A stretch of DNA of 64,000 nt from Botryosphaeria dothidea (lineage: Eukaryota > Ascomycota > Dothideomycetes > Botryosphaeriales > Botryosphaeriaceae), in assembly GCA_011503125.2 (NCBI GenBank), contig WWBZ02000051.1, forward strand, positions 1,984,001 to 2,048,000, given 5' to 3'. Numbering within the stretch: the stretch's first letter is position 1; each line of letters begins with the position of its first letter. Both the position numbers and the translations under genes were made by a program. This document shows, piece after piece, positions 34,247-46,757 of this stretch. The notes under the pieces were generated by a model. The model saw nothing but the letters and a program-made list of their open reading frames with translations. It was not told where the DNA came from and ran no database searches.

Positions 34247-35852
34247 ATGTCGTCGGATTCAGATGACGGAGCCTCGCGCCTGGATCAGATCCTTGCGCAC
34301 ATCTCTGCGATTCTCGGGCTCGCCGGAGCTCTCTTTATCATAATCACGTTTATGATGTATACCCGGTTGAGAAGGCCGATGAACCGCCGACTCTTCTATA
34401 CTTCGCTAGGTAACTTGTTCCTTGACACTTTCTATTTCATCAGCGTCTGGGGCATTCCCGACGATGGAGGTGACAAGGCTTTGTGCCGAACGCAAGGATT
34501 CATGATCCAACTGTGAGCACACCATTCCGAGAACGGCATTTCAGCTATCGCCTAATTTCTCCAAACTAGGTTTTCGCTCTCGCCTTCCATGTGGACAACG
34601 GCAATGGCCATCAATGTTTATCTCATCGTTTACCGGTAAGGAGATGGTTCTGGAAACTTGCAGCGCACCACAGGCAGGTACTAATCGTTAAGAGGAAGTT
34701 CACAACCTTAGACCTCCGACGGCTTGAGCCATGGTATCTCGGTATCAACTTTGGCATTCCGTTCCTTATGGCCTTCGTCTTGCTCATGCTCGACGTTGGA
34801 CCAAGCCAAAAGCATATCTACGGACCAGCAACGGTGAGCGGTCCACGCGGGCTTTTATAGATGAGCTTCCTGCTGACCTTTCCAAGTTGTGGTGCTGGAT
34901 CGATACACGATGGCAATGGCTGCGTTTAGGCTTGGCATTCATTCCCATCTGTATGAAGTCCCACGAAAACGTTTATTGCCACAACGCTGATTCTCTGAAG
35001 GGCTCCTGATGTTGGCATGCTTGATCTTGTTCATGATTACGGGAATGAAAATATTGCTGCAGACTCTGGAATTGAAACGTGGAGCTTACGGAATTGATGA
35101 GCCCATCACGGTACTTCAAGTCGGAACGCCTTTCGTCCCGCCTAATCACGTGATCAGCTTCACCGAGGTCAAGATTACGGAATCCTACAGAGAACAAGAG
35201 GAGAAGGCCGGTGCTACAACGGCCACCACGGCCCCGGATAGCTATGTAGGCGCCCCGGACCCGATAGAAACAGCAATGTACGAATCTCCGGAATCCTCAG
35301 CAACTCAGCAGGATCTTGAGAAGTACCCGTCTGAGCAGGAGACTGAGAAGCAGAGGGAAGCGTATGAAACTAGTGGCAGCACTGCATCGACGATGAAATC
35401 CACCCGCTGGTTGCCGAGTATGTCTTTACTCGGACGTTTAAGGCCCGGACGGTTGAGTTGGGATGATCCAAGAGCGGTGCATGCCTTGAGGGCAGCCGAA
35501 GCATACGCCAAGATTTCAATTCTGGTTTTCCTTTCCCTACTATTTATCCACGTACGTTTTGCACACTCCGTTGCTCAAGCAAAAACACTCTTCTAGCTGA
35601 AGTTGACGGTGACAGACGCCTGCCGGAGCCAACCGTGTCTACATGGTACTCCATGACGGCCGAGCCCAGCCCACTATTACTCATTTGCACGTAGCTTTCA
35701 ATCCCAGTCGAGGCTTCCTCGATGCTGTTATTTATGTGGCAATGTCTTGGCCGCAGATCAGAGCCATTTTCCGCGATGCTGTAGAATCAATCCATAAAAG
35801 ACGCGAGAAACGGAGAAGGAGACGCCAGAATGCGCGGGAGATTGTTCAATAG
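34247..35852 (+). CDS. cAMP-receptor-like G-protein-coupled receptor
   Basis: Six exons (34247-34512, 34570-34635, 34674-34833, 34887-34950, 35001-35551, 35616-35852) join to 1344 nt, 447 residues. Seven helices are spread over exons 1-6. Helix 1 is ILGLAGALFIIITFMMY, helix 3 is FSLSPSMWTTAMAINVYLIV with the following VYRQVLIVKRKF loop, helix 4 is LGINFGIPFLMAFVLLML, then WCWI and helix 5. A long cytosolic third loop of about 150 residues is Ser/Thr/Glu-rich. Helices 6 and 7 follow (AKISILVFLSLLFIHTPAGANRVYM and FLDAVIYVAMSW). The RRPMNRRLFY loop and the WCWI motif are typical of the fungal cAR-like (class E/VI) receptors, which signal through heterotrimeric G proteins. The ligand is unknown. 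The basic tail (KRREKRRRRRQ) is short. Confidence 0.88.
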
Positions 35853-37132
35853 CACAGCACATCTTGAGGAAGCGCTAGTCTGCCGATATTTCCGACCATG
35901 GGGCGCTCGCTGCCTCGGCACATGACAGGAATGTGTGTTTGCGATTTAGCAAAACTCAGAATTCATGGATTATTCCGCTCGTCCGCACAAAGCAGACCCG
36001 TGTTATTAAACACATCAAAAAAAGTCCCTCTACTGTGACCTTTGAAATTGAAATTTTCATTCCTTTTTTATTTTCACGTTTCTTGTCTTTTGCAGAATGA
36101 GTACTTTCACTCTGCGGAATAATCCTTCGCCTTGTGAATTGCAAGCCATATGCCTAGTATGTCCGAAACCGGCTCACAGAACTGTATCAGCACCTGATAA
36201 TATATCGCTCGAGTAAGGAACCATGATCTTACTTAATATTTATACTTTAAGGCTTCGCAACCGGAGGAAACAACATGAGAACGCAAATGCAAATATTCCC
36301 CACCAAACCATATAGCATACTTAGTAGTCTCTTGTGAAATCAGAATGAGCTATATTCAAGCCTTCCCAGGTATGATCTCATCTTCACCCCGTCTTGCCTT
36401 TGGCCTGTATGTGCCATCTTTACGGACATGAACTGAGTGGAGCCTCACATCACCATCCTTATACAGACCAAGTGTAATGACGTCTTCGGTCTCTTCCTGG
36501 TCGGTAGAAGATTTGTGGGCTTTGGCACGTCTTTTTATGCATAGATTAGCGAGCTTTTGGAGTAATATTTAAGAAGAACATACTGTATGAGGGCTTCTTT
36601 GATCTCTGGGTGCTACTCGAGTGTATCAGTCGTATAAGACATTGGTTGGATCTGCTCCTGCATGCTCTGATCCGCTCATGCGCTCTACGTCTGCGATCGT
36701 TGGGCCAGCCCTCCATCTGAGTAGCTTTTTGAGAGTGCCTGAAAACATGCTGTAGTGATAAAGATCGCGGTTCTAGTGTATTGAAAGAGATTTACATTGC
36801 ACCTTTTGCAGCGGACACAATCTCTTGCTTTATATGCGCCTCGAAGCCCAGTGGAAGGGCTATTTTTACATACCAGACAAAAAGCTGAAGAAACGCGGTA
36901 GAGGCTATGCTCACGGCAGCAGAGCTCTATCAACCTATCAAACATATCTTTTGAACTTTCCGTGAGATTAGCGTCTTTGGTTTGCGGCACAGCCGGCGCG
37001 TAAAAGACGCTGGAGTTGTGTGCCTAGGGATCCTTGCATGTACTTACGGCTAGGCGCACGGGCCACGCAGTCCAAAGACAGGGCGGCACTCGCGCGGCTC
37101 CTCCATCGCCTCTAACCATCGCTACCCCAACA
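35853..37132. other. 1.3 kb AT-rich intergenic region
   Basis: Mostly AT-rich. A leftward frame at 36990-36685 (101 codons) has Cys pairs (CLVCKN, CVRCKRC) and might be part of a small or broken gene, but no start, splice pattern or family could be settled. Confidence 0.35.
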
Positions 37133-38620
37133 ATGCGCGCTTTCTCATCACCCCTGTTTCGTCCTGGACCTCGGCGTATAATGCGGTCCATTATGGCGGA
37201 GCTGCAGCGCCGGCTGCATGGCACTCAGTCACCATGCCGGCAATTCCCCACATCCGGCTTCGAGGAGGAGACCTACTCTTCGTCCACAGGCCACCTCTAC
37301 TACCCGGCAAAAATTGGTCAGGTTCTTCATTCAAAATATCAAATTGTCGGTAAATTGGGTTATGGCACCACATCTACAGTGTGGATGTGCCAGGATTTGA
37401 GGTAAGGCAGCTATGCCGCGTGATGGGCCACAAGTGCTGATGTGGCCTAAGAAATCATGGATATCGTGCTATCAAGATATACACAACGGAGAATTCCTCT
37501 GAAGAAAGTCAGAGGCTGTCGTATTCAAGCATCTCAATTCCATCAAATCAACCCATCCAGGCAAAGGCGGCGTCAGGACCATGGAGGACTCTTTCACTCT
37601 TCAAGGAACAGCAGGCGGCTACCACACCTGTATCGTACATGAGCCACTAGGTATAAGCCTATTTGAACTTACGAGACTCCTCGAGGATAGAGTCTTCCCG
37701 GAAGATCTTCTCAAAGCCATGGCCCTGCGAATCCTCTTCGCGCTTGATTTCTTCCACTCAGAAGCGCAATTGATACATACAGGTAACTCCCACCTGAATA
37801 CTTTAATTTTCCACTCTATCTCACTTTCGAAGATTTGCAAGCAAGGAACATCCTCACCCGTATCGAAGATCTATCCATTCTCCAGGACTATGAGGATGCC
37901 GAAATACAGCGCCCAACCGCACGGAAGATAGACGGAGATCGCATCATCTATCGGTCACGGCCGCTCCAGCCCTCATTCGGTTTCCCCGTCATTGCGGATT
38001 TTGGTGAGGTCCGGTTCAACAATGAGAATGGATACCGTGACGACATCATGCCTGATGTCTATCGAGCACCCGAGGTCGTGCTCGATATGCCATGGGATTT
38101 CAAGGTTGACATATGGAACCTTGGTGTCTTGGTAAACCCTAACAAATTTCGTGGTCTCTCAATTTGAGCGTCTCATTGATTTGGCCCTCAGATATGGACC
38201 CTCTTTTACAACCGCAACCTCTTTCGAGCCAAGAACGCGGACGGTAGAGTATCAAACGCACATCATCTTGCCGAGATGGTCGCAATTCTCGGTCCTCCAC
38301 CTCGCAAGCTTGTCGCTGAGAGCGAGCTTGGTAGTAAATACTTCGATCCAGATGGTTAGTACACATTCATCCCAAATCGATGATCTCGCAAACTGACAAG
38401 TGCGTGGGTAGGCAATTGGAAAGGTTTGGTGGACATTCCAGAGATTCCAGAGATTTCCTTGGAGAAGCTTGAAACACGTTTGGGGGGTAATGACAAAGTG
38501 CTGTTTTTGGCGTTCGTCCGGAAAATGCTGAAGTGGGACCCGGCCGAACGGCCCTCTGCAAAAGAACTCGTATATGACGAATGGCTCTCGAACACCTGGT
38601 TAGCACAACAAGAAGCTTGA
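37133..38620 (+). CDS. SRPK-family protein kinase with one frameshift
   Basis: Five exons are visible: 37133-37401, 37452-37782, 37833-38131, 38192-38354, 38412-38620. Kinase landmarks: Gly loop GKLGYGTTSTVW, the Lys motif YRAIKIYT, HTDLQARN (catalytic loop, built across intron 2), ADFGEVRF (DFG), YRAPEVVLDMPWDFKVDIWNLGV, and the C-terminal WDPAERPSAKEL typical of SR-protein kinases. EPLGISLFELTRLL is also SRPK-like. Between the Lys motif and the C-helix (about 37500-37520) the frame changes: AIKIYTTENSSEES lies in one frame and VVFKHLNSIKSTHPGK in another, which has a TGA just upstream. No splice sites fit, so this is a one-base-type frameshift, either a real lesion or a sequencing error. 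If real, the protein stops after the N-lobe. Such SRPK-like paralogues are often expanded and decaying in fungi. Confidence 0.75.
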
Positions 38621-39365
38621 GTGGGTTATTAATGAAACGGTGTTGATAAGCATCCTCCTCGGTCTCTTTCTTTTCAAAATAAAACGCTAACGCTTAGGCT
38701 CCGGAGTATGACATCAGTAAGCATCAGGGAGCCCATACTTACTGATCCTCGCGTTAGCTTCTTTGCTTCAGCTTGAACTATGTCCAAACCCCAGACGCTC
38801 CAGAAAAACGAAAGGGGCAATTCGTGCAAGGCTCACGGCTGCCGCCTGTTACACACCCGGCGGCGACCACAACAGGCCTCAGTCAACTACACAGAAATAG
38901 GTTCCCGCGCCACGCAACATCTATACAAGCAGATTTCCGTCCGAAGGAGCATATCATGGAGTACTAATCTAGAACGCACGACCTACATCCTGAAAGTCGG
39001 ACGAAATGCGGCCAATCTGACTAAACAATCCGAAGTACGAGGTCGAACCGAGCGCCTCACCAGGCCTAACCAACGGACTTTATCAGGTAAATCCGGCTGC
39101 TTGAAACGGCGTGGCGCAGTAGGCTCGTGGGACAGATGGTGCTGAATGAGGGCTAGCCCCAACCAAAGGGGAATTCGATAATGATCAAGCAGTGATCCTG
39201 AGTCGCAAAGACCCACGCGGGGCACTCATCCGCCGCCTGATGTCCGGCACTGCAAACAACGCCGGAGTTTTTAAACCTGTTCGCTTCCAAGAGAGATCCG
39301 GGTTCGGTTCGGATACACCGAGATCCGGTCCATGATCGCACACTCACACCAGTCCGACATCCGAT
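38621..39365. other. Spacer between kinase and dehydrogenase genes
   Basis: A basic, low-complexity rightward frame at 38780-39145 has no family feature. Nothing else was recognised. Confidence 0.4.
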
Positions 39366-39372
39366 TATAAAT
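39366..39372 (+). promoter_or_regulatory. TATA box of the short-chain dehydrogenase
   Basis: TATAAAT, 119 nt before the start codon. Confidence 0.45.
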
Positions 39373-39484
39373 TCTCGGCTGTACAGTGGGCGTGCAACAA
39401 GACATACAAATCGACGATTCTCGTTCCCACAGCATAAACGAACACTAGCTTCAACAAAGATCACCAGAAGTTCAACGTTTAAAT

Positions 39485-40658
39485 ATGACTTCCCATTCCG
39501 AGTTCGGACACAACACGACGGCTGCTGAGGTAGCGGACGCCTTTGATGGACAGATCAAAGGCCGCATCGGTACGCCTCTTCTGCTTCAATTGCAGAGCAC
39601 TAAAACTGACTTTCTTGTCCCAGTGGCCATAACCGGAGTTTCAAAGGGCGGTCTCGGCGGAGCAGCGGCACTGGAATTCGCGAAACACGACCCGGAGCTG
39701 CTCATCCTGGTGTCACGCACCCAATCCAAGCTTGAGCAAATCATCGCCGACATCAAGGCCATCAAGCCCAACGCGAACGTCAAGTTCGTGCTGGTCGACC
39801 TGCTCTCCCAAGCCTCCGTCCGCCGCGCCGCCGAGGAGATCAACGCACTCGCCCCGCGCCTCGACATCCTGGTCAACAACGCCGCCCTCACGGTGTACAA
39901 GCGCCAGTACTCGCCCGAAGGCATCGAGGCCCAGCTCGCCGCCAACCACATCGGACCCTTCCTCCTAACCAACCTGCTCAAGGACCGCCTCGTGGCCGCC
40001 GCCAAGCACTCGCCCGCCGGCGCCACCCGCGTCGTCAACGTCAGCAGCGAAGGGCACCGCGCGAGCCCCTTCCGCTTCCACGACTACAACTGCGAGGGCA
40101 AGCCCGTCCCGCCCGATGAGGCCGACACGCTGCAGCACTGGCCGGAGATCTTCCGCCAGCCTGCTGCCGACGGCTACCTGGGCTTCCAGGCGTACAGCCA
40201 GAGCAAGACCGCGAACATCCTCTTCACGGCCGGCCTGAACAAGCGCCTGGCCGGGATGGGCGTGGTGTCTTATGCTTTGCATCCGGGAGGTAAGGTTTTC
40301 GAACGTACTGTCGGCCAATGCTCGGTCTTGCTGACGCTGTGGAATAGCCATTGCGACGGAGCTCAGCAGGAGCATGGGCGACTCTATTTTGAGCCAGATT
40401 GACGAAGTCATGGCGCAGCATAATCCCAAGACTATCGCGGAGGGCACGTCGACTACCATGGTCGCCGCGCTCGATCCCGCGCTCAACAGTACGTCTTTGG
40501 AAATGGAGCCTGTGAGCAGCGCTGACAGAAGCATAGACGTTACGGGAGTTTACTTGGATGATTGCCAAATCGCGAAGCCGGAGTCGTACGCGGTGGATCC
40601 CACAAACGCTGAGAAGCTGTGGGAGCTGAGCGAGGAGCTTGTGAAGCAGAAGTTCTAG
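39485..40658 (+). CDS. Short-chain dehydrogenase/reductase (retinol-dehydrogenase-like)
   Basis: Four exons (39485-39569, 39624-40289, 40348-40488, 40537-40658) join to 1014 nt, 337 residues. The Rossmann nucleotide motif TGVSKGGLG (residues 32-40) forms just after intron 1. NNAA lies near residues 113-116, the catalytic Ser in NVSSEGH is near 169, and YSQSK has Tyr 219 and Lys 223. HPG follows at the third exon junction. The fold and the long C-terminal part match the WW-oxidoreductase/retinol-dehydrogenase-like branch of the SDR family, which reduces or oxidises carbonyls with NAD(P)H. The substrate is unknown and no biosynthetic partner is adjacent. No signal peptide or membrane anchor is seen. 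Confidence 0.9.
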
Positions 40659-41344
40659 ACAGATCCTTCATGTAAAAAAGACGGATCGCAGAAGGGAAGT
40701 GAGGCAGTAAACGAGACAGAACGAAAGATTCCAGGTCCGGTGTCATGTCGAGACTGATTACAGGAAGTTTTGCGTAGATAAACGTACAATGCATCATCAT
40801 TTAGAAGGACGTATATTGGTTTATTCAAAGTACTGAGATGGAAGACGTTGAGAGTTGGCAGGGATCCATGAATATAAGCTTAAATTGACCCTGACACGCT
40901 CTCCCTCTTGGCGACCTTGTTCGGCACACAATCGCACCTACCGCTTCCTAGCCGCACAGCCGCCCTCGGGGACCTTTTGGTGTTCATGACTCCAGTCCTC
41001 GATAAGGACGATGCTGATCGATTCATTTCCCCGCTCCGCGTTTCGGCACATGAGACGATGGTTACTTATCTCGTGTCTCCATCCCACTTTACTCGATGAC
41101 TCAGCATCCATATCAACGATGCCCCGCGGCCACCCCTCGGGACACCACTTCCGCATTGCCTGTACTGGGTATCCCGCCGCTGACTGCAGGGAAGTATTCC
41201 CTTGCGCGTATGGATACTACTCATGGAAATGTGGATAACGATGATAGAATACCTGCGACAACCCTGTGGGTATGAACTGTATATCATCACCGCAGCTCCG
41301 TTATTTCGCTCATCTTACGGATCTCCACCCGGAAGAAACACAAC
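40659..41344. other. Spacer before the MFS transporter
   Basis: 3' flank of the dehydrogenase and promoter of the transporter. Short frames only, nothing recognised. Confidence 0.4.
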
Positions 41345-43152
41345 ATGGCGTTACCACGTGAAGAGATGGTTCCTGGAACGGTTCATCTTGTTGATACGGC
41401 GCATGACATGCACTCGCAACATGCCCGGGGCAACAAGGACATCGTACTCGTCCCGCAGCCCAGCACCGACCCGGAAGATCCATTAAACTGGTCACCCAGA
41501 CGAAAAGGTCTTGCCATTGGCATGGCGTATGCCTACACTCTTGGGGTGGGCATATCTACAGCAGTACAGTACAGCGGTACGTCACCACGGTTTCCCCGAC
41601 AGCGACGGTCCTGCTGATCTCACCCAGTCCTCACGCCAATTGCCGATGACACCGGAATAACCGTAGCACAGCTGAACCTAGGGACGGGGCTGATGTTTCT
41701 GTTCCTGGGCTGGTCCAACCTGCTCTGGCAACCACTTGCGATCGTGTACGGCCGCCGAGGAGTCTACGTCCTCTCGGCGTTCCTCTGCATCTTCCCGGTC
41801 GTCTGGTCCGCGTACTCGACGAGCAAAGGGGAGTGGTACGCACACAGGATCATCCTCGGGATCTTTGCCGCTCCGATCGAGTCCCTACCTGAGATCACCG
41901 TTCCGGATCTGTACTTTGCGCATGAGCGAGGGACATACATGGGAATCTATGCCTTTCTGCTGTTTGGATCAAATTTCCTCGCTCCGTAGGTCGCATCAGA
42001 GGTTCATCTGGGGAGAGAGGCTGACGATAACGACACAGATTCTTCGCCGGGTGGATAAACGTAGCAGCCGGTTGGAGGTGGGTGATGTATTTCGGCGCGA
42101 TAGTGCAAGCAGTCTCGTTCCTGATCTGCTACTTCTTCATGGAAGAGACAATGTACTTCCGCAAGACGATAGAAGGAGAAGAAGTCAGCAACAAAAAGTC
42201 GGACGAGGCAGAAGAGGTACAGGCAGGGTCAGAGAAGACGCCCGTGTCGGAGAGCCAGGCGTTGGGTCAGGAAATCGGACAAGCGACTGAGTCTCGACAA
42301 ACCGCCGGCAACGCGAAAGAACTCACCTGGAGCTCGTATCGGAAGAAGCTCTCGTTGTTCGTGAAGATGGAAGGCCGGCCATCAAACAAAGCCATGTTTA
42401 CGATGATGTGGCGTCCGCTGCCGCTCATATACCACTTTCCATGTGTCTCATGGGCCGGATTGTAAGTGGTCTCATTGGTGTAAACGAGGCGAGGTACTAA
42501 CGTCTAAAGTCTTTACGGGACGTGCTTATCATGGTACAATGTGCTCAACGCCACGGCATCTCAAGTGCTCAGCGCGGTGCCTTACAATTTCTCGTCGGGA
42601 CTTGTGGGCACGGCTTATCTCTCGCCTTTCCTTGCGGCAGGGCTGGCAGCTCTGTGGAGTGGGTGGTCCGCGGACAAACTGGCAATCTTCCTGGCCCGCC
42701 GCAACGGAGGCATCCGCGAGCCGGAGCAGCGCCTTTGGGCACTCTTGCTTTCTGGGGTGTTGTGTGCTGCTGGATTAATACTCTGGGGAGTAGGAGCGGC
42801 GCGCGACGTCCACTGGTTCGGGCTCATTTTCGGGCTTGGGTTGCTGGCATTCAGCTGTGTGTGCGGCGGGTCGATCGCACTCAGCTACGACGTGGACTGC
42901 TTCAAGGAGATCTCGGGCGAGTCGATGATTTCGATCATGATCATCCGCAATACCATGGGATTCGCTGTATCGTACGGCATCGATCCCTGGATCGACCACA
43001 TGGGATTGCAGAACTGTTTCATCACGGCGGCTATGGTGGCCTTGGCCTGCACGTATACATTCTTCCCAATGGTGTGGTATGGTAAGCAGCTGCGGAGGTA
43101 CTCGGCAAGGAAGTATTGGGAGTACGTTGCAACAAGTGTGGTATCACACTGA
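41345..43152 (+). CDS. MFS transporter (DHA1-type)
   Basis: Four exons (41345-41576, 41628-41985, 42039-42461, 42510-43152) join to 1656 nt, 551 residues. PEDPLNWSPRRK before the first helix is the hallmark of fungal DHA1 drug:proton antiporters and their relatives. Twelve helices follow, six on each side of a long polar loop (about residues 220-300, Glu/Lys-rich). ERGTYMGIYAFLLFGSNFLAP (helix 5 region) and FFAGWINVAAGWRWV are further family motifs. Such carriers export toxic or secreted small molecules or take up nutrients; substrate cannot be read from sequence. It is the left member of a four-gene block of membrane proteins that includes a ferric reductase and a copper transporter, so siderophore or metal-chelate transport is one hypothesis. 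Confidence 0.88.
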
Positions 43153-43549
43153 ACAAGGTCAGAAATGGATACGTCTGCTTTAAACGAGGAGAGAGAAGGA
43201 CAGAATGATACCACCAATGGCGTGTAGACCCACTTCGCACAGACAACATGGAACGTGGCAGCCCCATTAATAGCAGCTCTTGTACGATGGCGACCTGATT
43301 AAAACAGTATGTTGCGACACTGTCCTATGGAGTTTCTTTGAGAAGGTTTGCGCTAGTTGTTGTTCCGAACTCGGCCGACCTCGCGAGTGACCAGCTCGGC
43401 GTGTCACGCATGACGCGGGTAAGCGAAGGTGTGGGTAGGTCTTGCACCCAAATTCAAACACGACATTCAGACTTTGGATTTTTTGGAATCTACCATTACT
43501 CTTGTGTTCTTCTGCGAATAGTTTGAAAAAACGTGGGATAGAGAATAAG
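43153..43549. other. Spacer between two rightward membrane-protein genes
   Basis: 3' flank of the MFS gene and promoter of the next gene. Nothing recognised. Confidence 0.4.
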
Positions 43550-44425
43550 ATGAAACAACGAAACCCTTTCCAAGTATTCGCCCTTTTTGTTGAATTCTTA
43601 CTTGTCGCCAGCACGTTGGCGCTATACTGGACAGCCCATTCTCTGGACCTGAGGACCAAGCTCTGGGATATTGGTGGGCAGAATGGATGGAACTCGAATC
43701 CACGACTCCGAGTGTACTTCCATGCCAACCACAAAGAGCCTCCTGATATTCCCTCCATCTGGAGCCCGAGGTACGTATCATGAATCATTCTGCTGCAATA
43801 TGGCTCTGCTCTGCCGTCGATCAAGTTCCAGCTCATTGCATCTCCAGTTGCAGTAACTCCACCCTCGCTGTTGCAATCGTCGGAGCCGTAGTCTGGCTTA
43901 CGAGAGTTACTCTGCTATACTTTGGAGTCATCTTCGCGAGCGTCAACATATTCTACGATGCCTTACTGTCCACATTGTGGATATACAGCGCGAATGTGCA
44001 GCTTTCCGGTGACCTCACCGACCCCAAGCACATGAGCCCGCGGCCATGGTATCTGGAAAGAAGCTGCACGGAGGTTGATGGGCAGAAAAGCGGCTACTGC
44101 ACATTTGGAAAGATTCTTTTTGCTTTCGCAATACTGTCTGTGTGAGTTGCTTCTGATAATCTCCTGCGACACCGAAGACTGACTGAAGCCTGGTTGTAGC
44201 ACCATGTATGTTGTTCGTTTTGCACTCCTTTTACTGGGCCAGGCATATAAGTTTGGGCGGAACCAGGTGCTGCATGAGGATGTGGAAAGGTTTTTTGGTC
44301 TCTCATCTGACCATGAGGCAATGCGGCCCTGTTCGATGACCGAAGGCGGCGCACTTCATACATACTGCTACTCAGCAAGTTTCTCGAGTACAGATTTATT
44401 TGATGACTGCGGAGCAGTCAATTAG
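43550..44425 (+). CDS. Small multi-TM fungal membrane protein, unknown function
   Basis: Three exons (43550-43770, 43848-44141, 44200-44425) join to 741 nt, 246 residues. Four hydrophobic segments are seen: VFALFVEFLLVASTLALYW, ILAVAIVGAVVWL-like after intron 1 (CSNSTLAVAIVGAVVWL), LLYFGVIFASVNIFYDALLS and FALLLLGQAY. The loop before helix 2 carries an N-glycosylation-type NST and a Cys. The C-terminus is polar and Cys-containing (CSMTEGGALHTYCYS). I recognise no family with a known role; proteins of this plan occur widely in moulds. It converges tail-to-tail with the ferric reductase only 115 nt away. Confidence 0.75.
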
Positions 44426-44540
44426 GTAGAATATGACTACCAGTTCTAAGATTATTGAAGTCTACAAATTCGTGAGACGGGGACCTCTTGAAAGGCACCA
44501 AAACGCCAAAGCTAAACCAAAGAAGCCGCCCTACTCAGGC

Positions 44541-46708
44541 TCACCACCCAAAGTCCTCAGTATGCAGCACGATACTCTCCATCCGCCTCGCCCTCACCAC
44601 CATCTCAAGCTGCAACTCCGCGACCGTGTTCGCAAGCTCCACTTTCATCCCCGCTGGCCCACAGCCCATCACATACGCCCTCCTCCCACTCACCAGCGTG
44701 GGAACCAGCTCCCTAAGGACGGGACGCCCGTAGTGCACATCAAACAAGCCACCCCCACCCTCCAAACTCTCCTGCGCCTGCTCAGCGGCACCAACACCAG
44801 CACCCTCCACGTCACCACCCCCACAAGTCGACGACCCGCCCGAGCGAAACGACACCGGCGGCGTCGGCAGCACGCCCAAACCGCTGCATCCCCTCCCCCA
44901 CTCCTCGCCTCCCTCTCCACCCTCAATTTTCTTCTTCATCACAGGAACAGCCGGCGTCCTGCCCCCAGTCACATACACATCAACCACCACCCTCGCCCTC
45001 CCCGCCCGCGCCACCGCGCCCTCCAGCTCGCGTCTCGCCCACCCGACGGACTCGGCGGTGCGCACGATCCAGACGAGCCGCACGACCCGCAGGCGCGCGC
45101 CCCGCTCTCCGCCGCCCATGGCGGCGGCCAGGCGCAGGACCCACGGCAGCGCGGCGGTGATGCCGGTCCCGGCGGCCACGAGCAGGACGGCGTCGGCGGT
45201 GCGGTGCAGGCGGGGCGCGTGGCCGCCGTGGGGCCCGTCGACGAGGGTGCGGATGCGGGGGAAGGGCTTGGCTGGCGAGGTGGCGTCCTGGTGCTGGAAC
45301 AGAGCGGCGTCGGCGTCGGTGCGGAGGGCGAGGTTGCGGGTGAAGCCGTCGCGGGCGCGGATGAGGAAGATGAGGGTGTTGGTGTTTGGGGAGAGCGGGC
45401 TGTTGGGGTGGCGCGGATCGGCTGTTGGGACGGAGGCGACGGTGAAGGGGTGGTTGTCTAGCGTGGAGATGGAGGGCATGCGGAGGAAGGCGTGGTGGCC
45501 GGGTTGCCAGCGCATTTGTGGAGAGACTTCGACCGTGACCCTGACCACGTTGCCTGGCAGGCGTTCGAGGGTGGTGGGGAAGCCAGAGACCAGCGATCTG
45601 CTAGCACAGACACGGAGGAAGCTTTGTACGCAGAGTATGCCGACGGCTACGTACATGTAAGTTGGCTAACCAGGTGTCAGGATAGTCTGAGTTGCCTTGA
45701 GTGGCGGAAGGAGGCAACTCACGGATATGTATTCCCCCTTGATGTGCCATCCAAGGACACCAATGAAGGCGAGCCCCAGGAATATATGTGTGTAGACGAA
45801 GAATTCGTAGAATCTATGACGGACCCAAGGAACAGAGAGAGATACCATGATAAGGAATAGGAAGTAAAGGATGGTCCCCGACAACTACTCATTAAGTTAG
45901 CAAGGCTCTGTGGGAACTCCTTGAGTGGACTTACCTCGCGTTTTTTGTCAATGTATAGCTGGGCGAGGTAGTTGAACCCGCCGTCTTTGATGGGTGCGTA
46001 AATATGTGGAATCTGAACAACGCTGTCAGCAGGAGGTAGTTGGAATCAGAAGAAAATAACTACCATATGAATCGTAGCGAAGGCAAAGATGAGCCCTCCA
46101 ACGTATCTGTGGAATACATTGAGCTTGGTGTAGCAAACCCCAGTCAACAACGTAACGAGGTTGACTTTTCCTCCAAGCGCAATAAGAAGAGGCATCAAGG
46201 CCGTGATACATAGTGCACAACGCACTGATAGAGGCGGTGATCCAAATCGGAAGTGCGAACGAAGATATGGCTGGCCTGGAAAGATGAGAGCAGCGCAGAA
46301 TACTGTTGAGACAGAAAATAAAGCCAATATTGCAAATGAAGGCAGCTCGAGGTGTTTGAGTCGGCCAGAGAAGCGTCGGTAAGCTACTGAACGATATCGT
46401 GCTACAAGTGCGTGTTTCCAGTTGACACGGGACGCCGGTTTCTCCACGTCGTATCGAGGCAAGTGCTCTCTGACAAGGAGGATCAAGTAAGCCAGGAGGA
46501 ACAGTAAGCCCCAGGAGAGGTAGTAGCAGAGCACCCAAAAGCCGTAATCGATCTGGCTTATCAGACTTGTCTCTCTGTACGACTGATTCGATCCAGCAGC
46601 GAAGGCGAGGCAAGAATCATTCATGCAGTGAGAGTCAGTGATGGGCAGGTCTCGGTACGGTGTCTGGGTTGGTAGAGGGCCATCCGGCCATCGATTTGGA
46701 GCCATCAC
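44541..46708 (-). CDS. Ferric/cupric reductase, FRE/NOX-like flavocytochrome
   Basis: Four exons (46708-46064, 46012-45935, 45884-45723, 45665-44541) join to 2010 nt, 669 residues. The membrane half has about seven helices with the paired His that hold two haems (FHRY and TIHM in one helix, VYTHIFLG and GWHIKG in the next pair). The cytosolic half has the FAD motif HPFTVAS near residues 367-373, the NADPH motif LLVAAGTGIT near 457-466 and the terminal VMGCGP near 627-632. Known role: plasma-membrane electron transfer from NADPH to extracellular Fe(III) or Cu(II), the first step of reductive metal uptake. A low-complexity Gly/Ser insert (about 560-600) is a local oddity. An ATCAGATAA site lies 50 nt upstream and a Ctr copper transporter is the next gene upstream, supporting a metal-uptake role. 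Confidence 0.93.
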
Positions 46709-46757
46709 TTCAAGCGTGCCGCCGAAGTGTTGAGGAAGAGCGGGGGTGTGGGAAAAT

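Noticed and set aside
36685..36990. 101-codon leftward frame with Cys pairs
   Set aside because: The Cys spacing is suggestive, but start, end and introns could not be settled in this AT-rich stretch.
38780..39145. 121-codon basic frame
   Set aside because: Low-complexity, no conserved features; lies in the spacer before the dehydrogenase.
44433..45461. 342-codon rightward frame
   Set aside because: Antisense to the ferric reductase flavin domain.
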